Of a stretch of DNA of 64,000 nt, positions 42,340 through 50,413 are shown in pieces. Within the stretch, counting starts at the first letter, position 1, and the number at the start of each line of letters is the position of its first letter. The translations under genes and the position numbers were made by a program. This DNA is from Salinisphaera sp. LB1. Lineage in GTDB: Bacteria; Pseudomonadota; Gammaproteobacteria; Nevskiales; Salinisphaeraceae. A model generated the notes under the pieces. That model did no database searches and had not been told where the DNA came from. It was given only the letters and a program-made list of their open reading frames with translations. Location of the stretch: assembly GCF_003177035.1 (NCBI RefSeq), contig NZ_CP029488.1:1488001-1552000 (forward strand). The letters run 5' to 3'.

Positions 42340-43371
42340 ATGCTGACGTTTCATGACAACCGTACGCAGAATCGGCGTTCGACCACTGAGCTGGCCGGCG
42401 GGCGGCTGATCGCGCCGCTGGAATGCCCCGAACGGGTCGACATGATCGCCGCTCGTATCCGCGAGGTCGGACTCGGCGAGATCCGGGGCGCGACCATGCA
42501 CGGACTGGAGCCGATCGCCGCGGTGCACGATCCGGCGTACATCGATTTTGTCGAAAACGCCTGGGCCGACTGGCGGGCGGCCGGCTATACCGGCGAGGCG
42601 ATCGCTACGGTCTGGCCGACGCGCCGCACCCGGTGCGACTTCGTGCCCCGCCATATCGACGGCAAGCTCGGCTACTACGCGCTGGCGGCCGAGACCGCGA
42701 TCGAGGCCGGTACCTGGGAAGCGGCCCGGGCGAGCGTGGATATCGCGCTCACCGCGCTCGATCATGTCCAGGCCTCCGGCGAGGCCGCCTTCGGCCTGTG
42801 CCGGCCGCCGGGCCACCATGCGGCGGTCGACCAGTACGGCGGCTATTGTTTTTTCAACAATGCCGCCATCGCCGCCCAGGCCGCCCGAGAGGCGGGTGCG
42901 GCGCGCGTGGCGATCCTGGATGTCGACTACCACCACGGCAACGGCACCCAGCAGATTCTCTACGAACGCGACGATGTGCTGTTCGTGTCGCTGCACTGCG
43001 ATCCGCTGGAGGAGTTCCCGCATTATCTCGGCCGCGCCGACGAGATCGGTGCCGGGGCCGGCGAGGGCTTTAATCGCAACCATCCGCTGCCGCCCGGCTC
43101 GGGCTACGCGGCCTGGCGGGCCGAGCTTGAGACCGCCATGAACGGTATCGACGAATACGATCCCGATCTGGTCATCGTGTCGCTGGGCGTGGATACCTTC
43201 GCGGGCGACCCCATCGGCCGCTTCAAGCTCGCTTCAGACGATTTCACGGACTACGGTCGTCGCCTGGCCGGCATGAACCGGCCCACGCTGTTTCTCATGG
43301 AAGGCGGCTACGCGGTCGAGGAGATCGGCGTCAACGTCGTCAACGTGCTCACGGGCTTTGAACATGGCTAG
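42340..43371 (+). CDS. acetylpolyamine amidohydrolase (histone deacetylase family)
   Basis: A 343-residue class II HDAC-like deacetylase. FGLCRPPGHHAAVDQYGGYC supplies the tandem His at 159-160, AILDVDYHHGNGTQ the zinc ligands at 194-202 and VSLGVDTFAGDPIGRF the third Asp; MEGGYAVEEIG carries the transition-state aromatic region. The layout matches bacterial acetylpolyamine amidohydrolases such as Pseudomonas AphA. ATG 42340 has GGAG upstream and matches family starts (MLT-). It would free acetylated polyamines for the flanking PuuA/PuuB enzymes. Overlaps the next gene by eight bases. Confidence 0.9.
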   Translation: MLTFHDNRTQNRRSTTELAGGRLIAPLECPERVDMIAARIREVGLGEIRGATMHGLEPIAAVHDPAYIDFVENAWADWRAAGYTGEAIATVWPTRRTRCDFVPRHIDGKLGYYALAAETAIEAGTWEAARASVDIALTALDHVQASGEAAFGLCRPPGHHAAVDQYGGYCFFNNAAIAAQAAREAGAARVAILDVDYHHGNGTQQILYERDDVLFVSLHCDPLEEFPHYLGRADEIGAGAGEGFNRNHPLPPGSGYAAWRAELETAMNGIDEYDPDLVIVSLGVDTFAGDPIGRFKLASDDFTDYGRRLAGMNRPTLFLMEGGYAVEEIGVNVVNVLTGFEHG

Positions 43372-44665
43372 CCAGGCCGCAGCTTATCCCGGTTCCTATT
43401 ACGCGGCCTCCATCGCCGAGCCCGGCGACTACCCAGGGCTGGACGCCGATCTTCGAGTTGATGTGGCCGTCGTTGGCGGTGGTTTCACCGGCGTGGCGAC
43501 GGCGCTCGAACTGGCCGAGCGCGGCCACTCGGTGGCGCTGATCGAGGCCAACCGGATCGGTTGGGGCGCGTCCGGACGCAACGGCGGCCAGGTCACCGGC
43601 AGCCTGTCCGGCGAGGCCGGGCTTAAGAAACACTTGCGCGACGTGCCGGGCGGCGATGTTGAGGCCTTCGTCTGGGATCTGCGCTGGCGCGGCCAGCGCA
43701 TCATTGAGCAGCGCGTCCAACGCTACGGCATTGACTGTGATCTCAAGCACGGGCATCTGCAGGCGGCCTGGAAGCAGGGGCACGTGGCGGCGCTCAAGGC
43801 CGACCTCAAAGCCGCCCAGGCCCGTGGCATGGGCGATCGGGTGCGCTGGATCGAAAAAGACGAATTACGTGAACTGCTTGATACGCCGCTCTACCACGGC
43901 GCGTTGCGCAACGATGCCAATCTGCATCTGCATCCACTGAACCTCGTGCGCGGCGAGGCGCGGGCCGCCGCCGATCAGGGCGTGGCCATCTTCGAGGGCT
44001 CGCCGGTGGTCGACATCCAGCACGGGGCGCCCGCGCGCGTGGTGACCGCGCAGGGTTCGATCACGGCGGATACCGTCGTGCTGGCCGGCGGTGCCTATCA
44101 CAAGCTGGCGCGCCGGGATCTGGCCGGCAAGCTGTTCCCGGCCGCGCTCGGCATCGTCACCACCGCGCCGCTCGGCGAGACCGCGCATCGGATCAATCCC
44201 GAGGATCTGGCGGTCTACGACACCCGTTTCGTGCTCGATTACTACCGACTCACCGCCGATGGGCGACTGTTGTTCGGCGGCGGAGCCAACTACTCTGGCC
44301 GCGAGTCCGAGGATGTCGCCGCTTATCTGCGGCCACGACTGGAAGCGACCTTCCCGGCGCTCGCAGGCGTGGCCATCGATTATCAATGGCAGGGGATGGC
44401 CGGCATCGTGCCCAATCGCATGCCCATGCTCGGTCGTACGGGGGCGGGCGACAACGTGTATTACGCTCAGGGCTATTCCGGCCACGGCGTGGCCACCTCG
44501 CATATCGTCGCCAGCGTGCTGGCCGAGGCGATTGACGGCCAGGCCGCCGAGTTCGATGCCTTCGCCGGCCTGCCGCACGGCCGGGTGCCGTTCGGCGAGC
44601 GCTTCGGCAACACGCTGCTGGCGCTCGGCATGACCTGGTATCGGCTGCTCGAAACCATTCGTTGA
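43364..44665 (+). CDS. FAD-dependent oxidoreductase, PuuB-like, second copy
   Basis: A 433-residue DAO-fold flavoenzyme. VAVVGGGFTGVATALELAER, GWGASGRNGGQVTGS, HLHPLNLVRGEARAAADQGV, FVLDYYRLTADGRLLFGGGA and NVYYAQGYSGHGVATSHIVA parallel the protein at 33212. ATG 43364 overlaps the deacetylase gene end. Two PuuB paralogues in one cluster suggest different gamma-glutamyl polyamines (for example putrescine and spermidine) as substrates; this is inference. Confidence 0.87.
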   Translation: MASQAAAYPGSYYAASIAEPGDYPGLDADLRVDVAVVGGGFTGVATALELAERGHSVALIEANRIGWGASGRNGGQVTGSLSGEAGLKKHLRDVPGGDVEAFVWDLRWRGQRIIEQRVQRYGIDCDLKHGHLQAAWKQGHVAALKADLKAAQARGMGDRVRWIEKDELRELLDTPLYHGALRNDANLHLHPLNLVRGEARAAADQGVAIFEGSPVVDIQHGAPARVVTAQGSITADTVVLAGGAYHKLARRDLAGKLFPAALGIVTTAPLGETAHRINPEDLAVYDTRFVLDYYRLTADGRLLFGGGANYSGRESEDVAAYLRPRLEATFPALAGVAIDYQWQGMAGIVPNRMPMLGRTGAGDNVYYAQGYSGHGVATSHIVASVLAEAIDGQAAEFDAFAGLPHGRVPFGERFGNTLLALGMTWYRLLETIR

Positions 44666-44675
44666 GGCCGGTTTC

Positions 44676-46088
44676 ATGACCACCCCGGATGCCGCCTCCA
44701 ACTACTGGGTCGACAGTGCCGGCGATGCCGCAGCGCGGCCGCCGGCGGCGGGCCGTCACGAAGCCGATGTCGTCATCGTCGGCGCCGGCTTCACTGGGCT
44801 GTGGACCGCTTATTATCTGGCCGGCATCCGGCCGGCGCTCGACATTGTCGTGCTGGAGGCCGAAACCGTCGGCCACGGTGCCTCGGGCCGCAACGGCGGC
44901 TGGGTGATCGGCAATCTCGCCGGTCTGGAACGCCTGGTCGGGGATATGGATGCGCCCGCGCGTCGCGCGATCTGTGCCCAACTGGCTGACAACGTCGATC
45001 AGATCGGGCGCGTGACCGCGCGCGAGGCGATCGCGGCTGATTTCCACAAGGGCGGCACGCTGGACGCCGCCGCGCGCTATCCCCAGCAGGTCGCAATCCA
45101 GAAAGCGCATCGCGCCGCGTTGATCGAACTCGGCCACGCGCCGGAGGATTGTCTCTGGCTCGACGGTCCGGCGCTGGCCGAGCGCGCGGTATTTCGCCGC
45201 GGTTACGGCGCGTTGTTCTTTCGCCAAACCGCGACCGTGCACCCGATGAAACTGGTGCAGGGGCTGGCCCGGGCCGCGGAACGACGTGGCGTGACAATCC
45301 ACGAGCATAGCCGCGTGCGTTATCTGGCGCCGCATCACGTGATCACCGACGTCGGCGCCCAGTTCGGCGCGCGGCATATCGTCCAGGCCACCGAAGGCTA
45401 CAGTGGCGAACTGGCCGGGCTTGGGCACCGCGTATTGTCGGTGCGCAGTCTGGTGATCGCCACCGAGCCGCTCTCGGAAGCCGTCTGGGCTCGTGTCGGG
45501 CTGGCGGGCCGGCCGACCTTCTGCGATGCCAGCCGCATGATCAACTACGGCCATCGCAGTCGCGACGGCCGGCTCGTGTTCGGGGCCCGTGGGGCCTATC
45601 CGCTGGGCGGCGCGCCGAAACAGGATCATGCGATTTCGTCGGCCGATATCGAGCTGCGGCGGCGCCTGCTGCTCGATCTGTTTCCCGGCCTGCCCGCCGA
45701 TCTGGCCGTCACCCACGGCTGGGGCGGCTCGCTGGGCTTGTCGCGACGTTTTCGCCCGCACGCGATCTTGGATTCGAAGACCGGCCTGGCCACTGCCGGC
45801 GGCTATGCCGGGGAAGGCGTGGCGGCCTCGCATCTCATGGGCCGGACCACGGCCGAATTGATCGCGGGCCAGGATACGCCGCGCACGCGCGCGCCCTGGG
45901 CGCATCGCGACGTCGCGATCGACGCCCTGCTGCGGCGTTGGGAGCCGGAGCCACTGCGTTGGTTGGCGGCCCAGACCATCTCGGCATCGTATGCGACCGA
46001 GGAGTCGTTGCTGCGGCGCGGCTATGACAACGCGCTCGCCCGCGCGGTCATGCGCGCCAACGACCGATTCGCTGCGATCATCGAGTAG
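44676..46088 (+). CDS. FAD-dependent oxidoreductase (DAO family), third in the cluster
   Basis: A 470-residue flavoprotein more distant from the two PuuB-like enzymes: VVIVGAGFTGLWTAYYLAGI, GHGASGRNGGWVIGNLAGLE, VHPMKLVQGLARAAERRGVT, SLVIATEPLSEAVWA and TAGGYAGEGVAASHLMGRTT. The C-terminal helix region is longer (RRWEPEPLRWLAAQTISASY). It lies 10 bp after the second PuuB-like gene and probably oxidises another amine of the same pathway. A palindrome CGCCGGGCCCGGCG follows the stop at 46091-46104. Confidence 0.87.
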   Translation: MTTPDAASNYWVDSAGDAAARPPAAGRHEADVVIVGAGFTGLWTAYYLAGIRPALDIVVLEAETVGHGASGRNGGWVIGNLAGLERLVGDMDAPARRAICAQLADNVDQIGRVTAREAIAADFHKGGTLDAAARYPQQVAIQKAHRAALIELGHAPEDCLWLDGPALAERAVFRRGYGALFFRQTATVHPMKLVQGLARAAERRGVTIHEHSRVRYLAPHHVITDVGAQFGARHIVQATEGYSGELAGLGHRVLSVRSLVIATEPLSEAVWARVGLAGRPTFCDASRMINYGHRSRDGRLVFGARGAYPLGGAPKQDHAISSADIELRRRLLLDLFPGLPADLAVTHGWGGSLGLSRRFRPHAILDSKTGLATAGGYAGEGVAASHLMGRTTAELIAGQDTPRTRAPWAHRDVAIDALLRRWEPEPLRWLAAQTISASYATEESLLRRGYDNALARAVMRANDRFAAIIE

Positions 46089-46214
46089 CGCGCCGGGCCC
46101 GGCGATACAGCGCGGCCCGTGCCGGCGGACGGCCGAATCGCATCGGCCATGCCATCGGGGCTACCGCCGTTTCGGCAAGGTGCAGGTCACTTGGCACGGG
46201 GCGATCTTGTTGTG
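46089..46214. other. end of the polyamine cluster, noncoding
   Basis: Holds the perfect 14-bp palindrome CGCCGGGCCCGGCG at 46091-46104, three bases past the last stop codon of the cluster and likely to fold at the transcript end. Nothing else is recognisable before repeat R2 copy 2. Confidence 0.4.
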
Positions 46215-46392
46215 TTAACCCGGCACAAAAATAGATGATTTTTCGGGTTAGTAGCGCGAGTATGCGACCGCATGCTCGCCGCGGCCATTGGCCGCGAAGC
46301 CTTTGAAAATAAAAGACGGAGAAGCGCCGGCTTTTATTTTTGAAGGCGTTGAAAACAGCTGATGAAGTTAGCTTTTTTGTTGACCGGATTAT
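46215..46392. repeat. structured repeat R2, copy 2
   Basis: Matches 4208-4384 with scattered changes. It starts TTAACCCGGCAC and ends GACCGGATTAT, so the right TTAA has become TTAT. The long stem GCCTTTGAAAATAAAAG/CTTTTATTTTTGAAGGC is unchanged while its loop differs (GACGGAGAAGCGCCGG against GACGGACAGGCGCCGG). Again it lies between convergent genes, four bases from the diguanylate cyclase stop. Confidence 0.85.
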
Positions 46393-46396
46393 CGAT

Positions 46397-47521
46397 TTAT
46401 CGCCTGTCCGTCGACACTATCGCCATGGGCTGGCCGTCATCGAACAGTGAGCGGTTACGTCCGGCCGACTTGGCGGCATAAAGAGCCGTATCCGAGCGTG
46501 CGAACCATTCGTCGACGGAAAAAGTCTCGGCGGAATCGAGCGCGGCGCCGCCACTGAAACAAATGGGCCCATGACGCAGCGGCTGTTTCATACAGCGCTC
46601 GCGCAGCCGGCTGTCCAGCGCGACGATATCGTCGCGTGTGGCGTACGGAATGAATAGATTGAATTCCTCGCCACCGCAACGGCCGGCGACGCCTGCATAG
46701 TCCGCGACCGTCTCGTTCAGCAGCTGCGAGAAATGACACAGCACCTCGTCGCCATAGGCATGGCCGTAGCTGTCGTTGACCTGCTTGAAGTGATCCAGAT
46801 CGTAGGTGAGCAGCATGGCGCTGTTGTCCGGCGAGCGTTCGAGCTCGTACTGATCGAGTACGCCGTGGAAGGCGCCGTGGTTGAGCAGGCCGGTGAGGCT
46901 GTCACGCCGTGCCGAATCGCGGGCATCGCGGTGCTCGTTTTCGAAGCGTCGGAAATAGCCGCCCATGAGGATAAGCAACAGCACGATCGAGAAGTTGTAG
47001 GACACGGTCAGATCGAGCAGGCGCTGTTGCGGGGCGGCATAGGCCGGTACCCAGGCTGGATGGCGATAGCCGGTAACCAGCAGCACGGTGGGTACGACCA
47101 CGAAACTGGCGATCAGGGCGGCGCGCTGCCAGGGGCGCAGCACGATCGCGCCCAACGCATAGGCCGCGAGCAGGAGAAAAAACAACAGGGTCGGGCCGTC
47201 GGCACCCTCGTTATAGAACCAGCTCAACGGCAGAATGACGAACAGCATCAACAGACAGAACAGTGCTGCCATGCCGTGCGTATGCAGGGTTCGGCGTGCG
47301 CGAAACCACAGCGCGTGCACCACCAGCCCGATGCTTAACAGTACCGCCACGTAAAGCGTGTCGGTGATACCAGTCGCGGCGTTGAACACGGCGCTGAAAT
47401 AGCAGCCCCAGGGCGCGAAGAACAGAAACGTCAGGTGCATGCGCTGCTCGGGCGTTTCCGCCGCGCCGAAGAGCAGTTGCGTGAGCCTTGTCAGGCTTCT
47501 CTGTTTTTTTATCGAAGTCAT
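46397..47521 (-). CDS. diguanylate cyclase (GGDEF) with membrane sensor
   Basis: A 374-residue protein with about six membrane segments (residues 30-190) and a C-terminal GGDEF domain: DSLTGLLNHGAFHGVLDQY, LTYDLDHFKQVNDSYGHAYG with metal-binding Asp, and the active site RCGGEEFNLF (GGEEF at 283-287). It makes c-di-GMP from GTP. The inhibitory RxxD motif normally five residues before GGEEF is absent (preceding residues DYAGVAGRC), so product inhibition by that route is unlikely. Start ATG 47521. Confidence 0.92.
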   Translation of the reverse strand: MTSIKKQRSLTRLTQLLFGAAETPEQRMHLTFLFFAPWGCYFSAVFNAATGITDTLYVAVLLSIGLVVHALWFRARRTLHTHGMAALFCLLMLFVILPLSWFYNEGADGPTLLFFLLLAAYALGAIVLRPWQRAALIASFVVVPTVLLVTGYRHPAWVPAYAAPQQRLLDLTVSYNFSIVLLLILMGGYFRRFENEHRDARDSARRDSLTGLLNHGAFHGVLDQYELERSPDNSAMLLTYDLDHFKQVNDSYGHAYGDEVLCHFSQLLNETVADYAGVAGRCGGEEFNLFIPYATRDDIVALDSRLRERCMKQPLRHGPICFSGGAALDSAETFSVDEWFARSDTALYAAKSAGRNRSLFDDGQPMAIVSTDRR

Positions 47522-47709
47522 CCGTCCGATTCGGTTGATCGCTCGTGCCGGCTGCTACGGCGTAGCGGCCGCGAGCGTGTCACGACCCGGCACTCAAGCG
47601 AAGTCCAGCCCAGGCCGGCGTCCGAGTTGCTGTGGTGTTGGATTGCCGACCATTGATGATGCGAGCGTTTGCGGCATCATGCCAGGGGTTGCAACAACAA
47701 CGGCCGGGG
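47522..47709. other. gap between diguanylate cyclase and SorC-type regulator genes
   Basis: 188 bases upstream of the cyclase start and downstream of the regulator stop. No repeat, hairpin with a T-tract or short gene is evident. Confidence 0.35.
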
Positions 47710-48648
47710 TCAGTCGGCGGCGAGCAGTCGGCGGGCGAGGCTGTCGTCGGTGACCAGTGTCTTGCCGATGCCGGCGCGAAAGACCGCCAGCAGGGCATCG
47801 GCTTTTTCCGCACCGCCCACGGCGAGAATGAGGTTGGGGATGCGCAACAGGTCCGGGTAGCCGAGTGCGAGGGTGCGATCATCCAGCAGGGTCACCAGCG
47901 ACCCGTCGGCGCGCATGAATGTCCCCAGCACTTCGGCGATCACGCCGGCCTCCCTGAGTCGCTGGCGGTCGGCGGCACTCAGGCTTTGCATCATCTGTGA
48001 CGCCGGCGGGTCCCAGCTGCCGACAGCTACCGCCGCGACCGAGATCGAGCCGAACAAGCGAAACGCGGCTTCCACACTCGGTTCCTTGCGCAGCCCGTCG
48101 GCGGTGGTCTTGTCGGCCACCACCAGCGGCACGAAGATCGGGTACGCATCGCCGCCGCCGATTTCACTCACCCGGCGCACGACATCCAGCGAATTCTCGC
48201 TCGATGAGCCGACGATGCCGCCCATCTGCACCACGCTGCAACGCGCCAGCCGTTCGATCTGCAGCGCCATGGCGCTGGTCGTGCGCCCCCAGCCGATGCC
48301 CAGCACATCGTCGGGCGAAACCAGTTCGCCGAGCAGGTTCGCGGCCGCCGCGCCCACGCGCTGGCGGATCGCGGCCGGTTCGCGGTCGTGCTCGGACGAG
48401 CGGACCACGATCACCTGCTTGAGGTCGAATTTCCGCTGGATGTCGCGGGCCAGATGCGTGTCGTAGGCCAGCGGCGCCTTGATGGTGAAGCGCACGATCC
48501 CCTCCGAGACCGCGAGATTGAGCAGGCGAGCGACCTTGAAGCGCGACAGACCGAGATCTTCGGCGATGACGGTCTTCGGCGCACCGTCGATATAAAACCG
48601 CTGCGCGACGGTCGCAGCCAGGACGCCGGTGTCGGGATCGATGGGCAT
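47710..48648 (-). CDS. SorC/DeoR-type sugar-binding transcriptional regulator
   Basis: A 312-residue regulator. N-terminal helix-turn-helix: AATVAQRFYIDGAPKTVIAE then DLGLSRFKVARLLNLAVSEG. The effector-binding domain (SugarP isomerase-like) shows VGAAAANLLGELVSPDDVLG, GIGWGRTTSAMALQIERLA, VVQMGGIVGSSSENSLDVV and ALGYPDLLRIPNLILAVGG. Such proteins sense phosphorylated sugars or polyols. ATG 48648 is chosen; an upstream GTG at 48675 would overlap the operator region less plausibly. Divergent from the ABC transporter operon, which it probably controls through the palindromes between them. Confidence 0.88.
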   Translation of the reverse strand: MPIDPDTGVLAATVAQRFYIDGAPKTVIAEDLGLSRFKVARLLNLAVSEGIVRFTIKAPLAYDTHLARDIQRKFDLKQVIVVRSSEHDREPAAIRQRVGAAAANLLGELVSPDDVLGIGWGRTTSAMALQIERLARCSVVQMGGIVGSSSENSLDVVRRVSEIGGGDAYPIFVPLVVADKTTADGLRKEPSVEAAFRLFGSISVAAVAVGSWDPPASQMMQSLSAADRQRLREAGVIAEVLGTFMRADGSLVTLLDDRTLALGYPDLLRIPNLILAVGGAEKADALLAVFRAGIGKTLVTDDSLARRLLAAD

Positions 48649-48686
48649 GACGCTAAGGATAGCGCCTGCGACCAATAGGGCATAGC

Positions 48687-48718
48687 GCTCATATGAGCAA
48701 TGTGTTGCTATTATGAGC
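48687..48718. promoter_or_regulatory. paired operator for the SorC-type regulator
   Basis: GCTCATATGAGC (48687-48698, perfect palindrome) and GCTATTATGAGC (48707-48718, near palindrome), with centres 20 bp apart, two helical turns. They lie 39 bp upstream of the regulator gene and about 105 bp upstream of the transporter gene, a good position for joint control. Confidence 0.7.
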
Positions 48719-48822
48719 AGAAAAGAAATCAGCCGCTACGGATTCGTGATCGACGCCCCGTGCTCGTAGCGAACGCGCGGTCTACACGTTGAAAACGAGG
48801 GCCGGTTTGGCCGGCAAGGCGA

Positions 48823-50370
48823 ATGGAGGAACACGCAACACGCGTGACAGCGATGACCGCGAACATTCTCGAATGTGTGGAGATCGGCAAAAGCTTCGGC
48901 ACCACGGCGGTGCTCGATCGCATCGATCTCGCATTGCAGGCCGGTCGCGTGACCGCGCTGATGGGCGAGAACGGCGCCGGCAAGTCGACGTTGCTCAACA
49001 TCATCGCGGGCCTGATCGCACCGTCCTCGGGTGAGCTGCGGGTCGATGGTGAAGCCGTGCGCGAATTCACCCCCAGCGCCGGTCAGGCCCGCGGCATTCA
49101 GATCGTGACCCAGGAATTGTCGCTGGTGCCGCATCTGACGGTGGCCGACAACATCTTCCTCGGTCGTGAACTCACCGCGGGCTCCAAGCGCATCGGCTAT
49201 CTACAGGCGCGCCGGATGTTCGACCAGGCGCAGGCCGCGATCGATGCCTTCGGTGTGCCGATCGACGCCCGCGACCGGGTCGATCAGATCAGTCTGTCCT
49301 ATGCCCAGATCGTGGAGATCATCCGCGCCTACCATCGCCGCCCGCGCATTCTGCTGCTCGACGAGCCCACCTCGTCGCTGACCAGCAACGAAACCCGGCA
49401 TCTGTTCGAGATCGTCGACACCCTGCGCGCCGACGGCACGACGGTCGTGTTCACCACCCACAAGATGGACGAGGTCGAGCAAATGGCCGACGACATCACG
49501 GTGCTGCGCGATGGTGAAATCACGCTGACTGCCACGGCCCGTGACCTGTCCACGGCCGAAGTGGTCGACGCCATGGTCGGCCGCAAGCTGGCCGAGCAGC
49601 GGTTGGTACTGCCCGAAATTAAAGACGTTGCGCCAGCGTTGGCGGTGGCAGGCTATGCCACGCGCCAGCCGGACGGCGGCGCCGAGCAGCCCTTCGATTT
49701 CGCGATCCGCCCGGGCGAGATCGTCGGTCTGGCCGGCATTGCCGGTGCCGGGCGCACCGCGTTTCTCAAGTCCGTCTACGGGTTGCACCCGGCCCGGCGC
49801 GGTCAGGTGCGCCTGGACGGCGCGAACTATACCGAGCGTTCGCCCTCGCGTTCGCTGGCCCGAGGTCTGATCTATATCCCCGAAAGCCGCAAGGAATCCG
49901 GGTTGGTGATGTCGCAGGGCATCGCGGCCAACGCGATTCTGGCCAATCTCGGCCGTTTCTCCGGGCTGGCCGGCTGGCTCAAGACCGCCCGCGAGCACGA
50001 TCTGACCCGCGAAGCGCTGGAAGCGCTGCGCACCAAGTATGAATCCACGAGCTCGTCGGTGGCCCAGCTGTCCGGCGGTAATCAGCAGAAAGCGCTGGTC
50101 GCGCGCTGCCTGATCGCCGACGAGCCGAAGGTGTTGCTGCTGGACGAGCCCACGCGTGGCATCGACGTCGGTGCCAAGGCCGACATCTACGAAATCATCG
50201 TCGAGCTGGCGCGTGAGGGCGTGGCGATCGTGGTGTCGTCCTCCGAACTGCCGGAGCTGATGACGCTGTCGCATCGCATCGCCGTGTTCAAGGACGGTTT
50301 CATCGCCAGGACCTTCGAACGCAACGATTTCCGCGAGGCCGACATCGTCCGGACCGCGATCGGCGCGTGA
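48823..50370 (+). CDS. sugar ABC transporter ATP-binding protein (RbsA type)
   Basis: A 515-residue tandem ATPase. The first half has Walker A GENGAGKST, a degenerate signature ISLSYAQIVEIIRAYHR and Walker B ILLLDEPTSSL; the second half has GIAGAGRTAF in place of a standard Walker A, LSGGNQQKALVARCL and VLLLDEPTRGIDVGAKADIY. This is the RbsA/XylG arrangement for monosaccharide or polyol import. The start is uncertain: ATG 48823, GTG 48844 and ATG 48853 are in frame, and GGAGGA lies 13 bases before the GTG. Confidence 0.92.
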   Translation: MEEHATRVTAMTANILECVEIGKSFGTTAVLDRIDLALQAGRVTALMGENGAGKSTLLNIIAGLIAPSSGELRVDGEAVREFTPSAGQARGIQIVTQELSLVPHLTVADNIFLGRELTAGSKRIGYLQARRMFDQAQAAIDAFGVPIDARDRVDQISLSYAQIVEIIRAYHRRPRILLLDEPTSSLTSNETRHLFEIVDTLRADGTTVVFTTHKMDEVEQMADDITVLRDGEITLTATARDLSTAEVVDAMVGRKLAEQRLVLPEIKDVAPALAVAGYATRQPDGGAEQPFDFAIRPGEIVGLAGIAGAGRTAFLKSVYGLHPARRGQVRLDGANYTERSPSRSLARGLIYIPESRKESGLVMSQGIAANAILANLGRFSGLAGWLKTAREHDLTREALEALRTKYESTSSSVAQLSGGNQQKALVARCLIADEPKVLLLDEPTRGIDVGAKADIYEIIVELAREGVAIVVSSSELPELMTLSHRIAVFKDGFIARTFERNDFREADIVRTAIGA

Positions 50371-50413
50371 CCGCGACGACGCGATTGCACGGATCAGAAA
50401 GAGGATGACCCAC

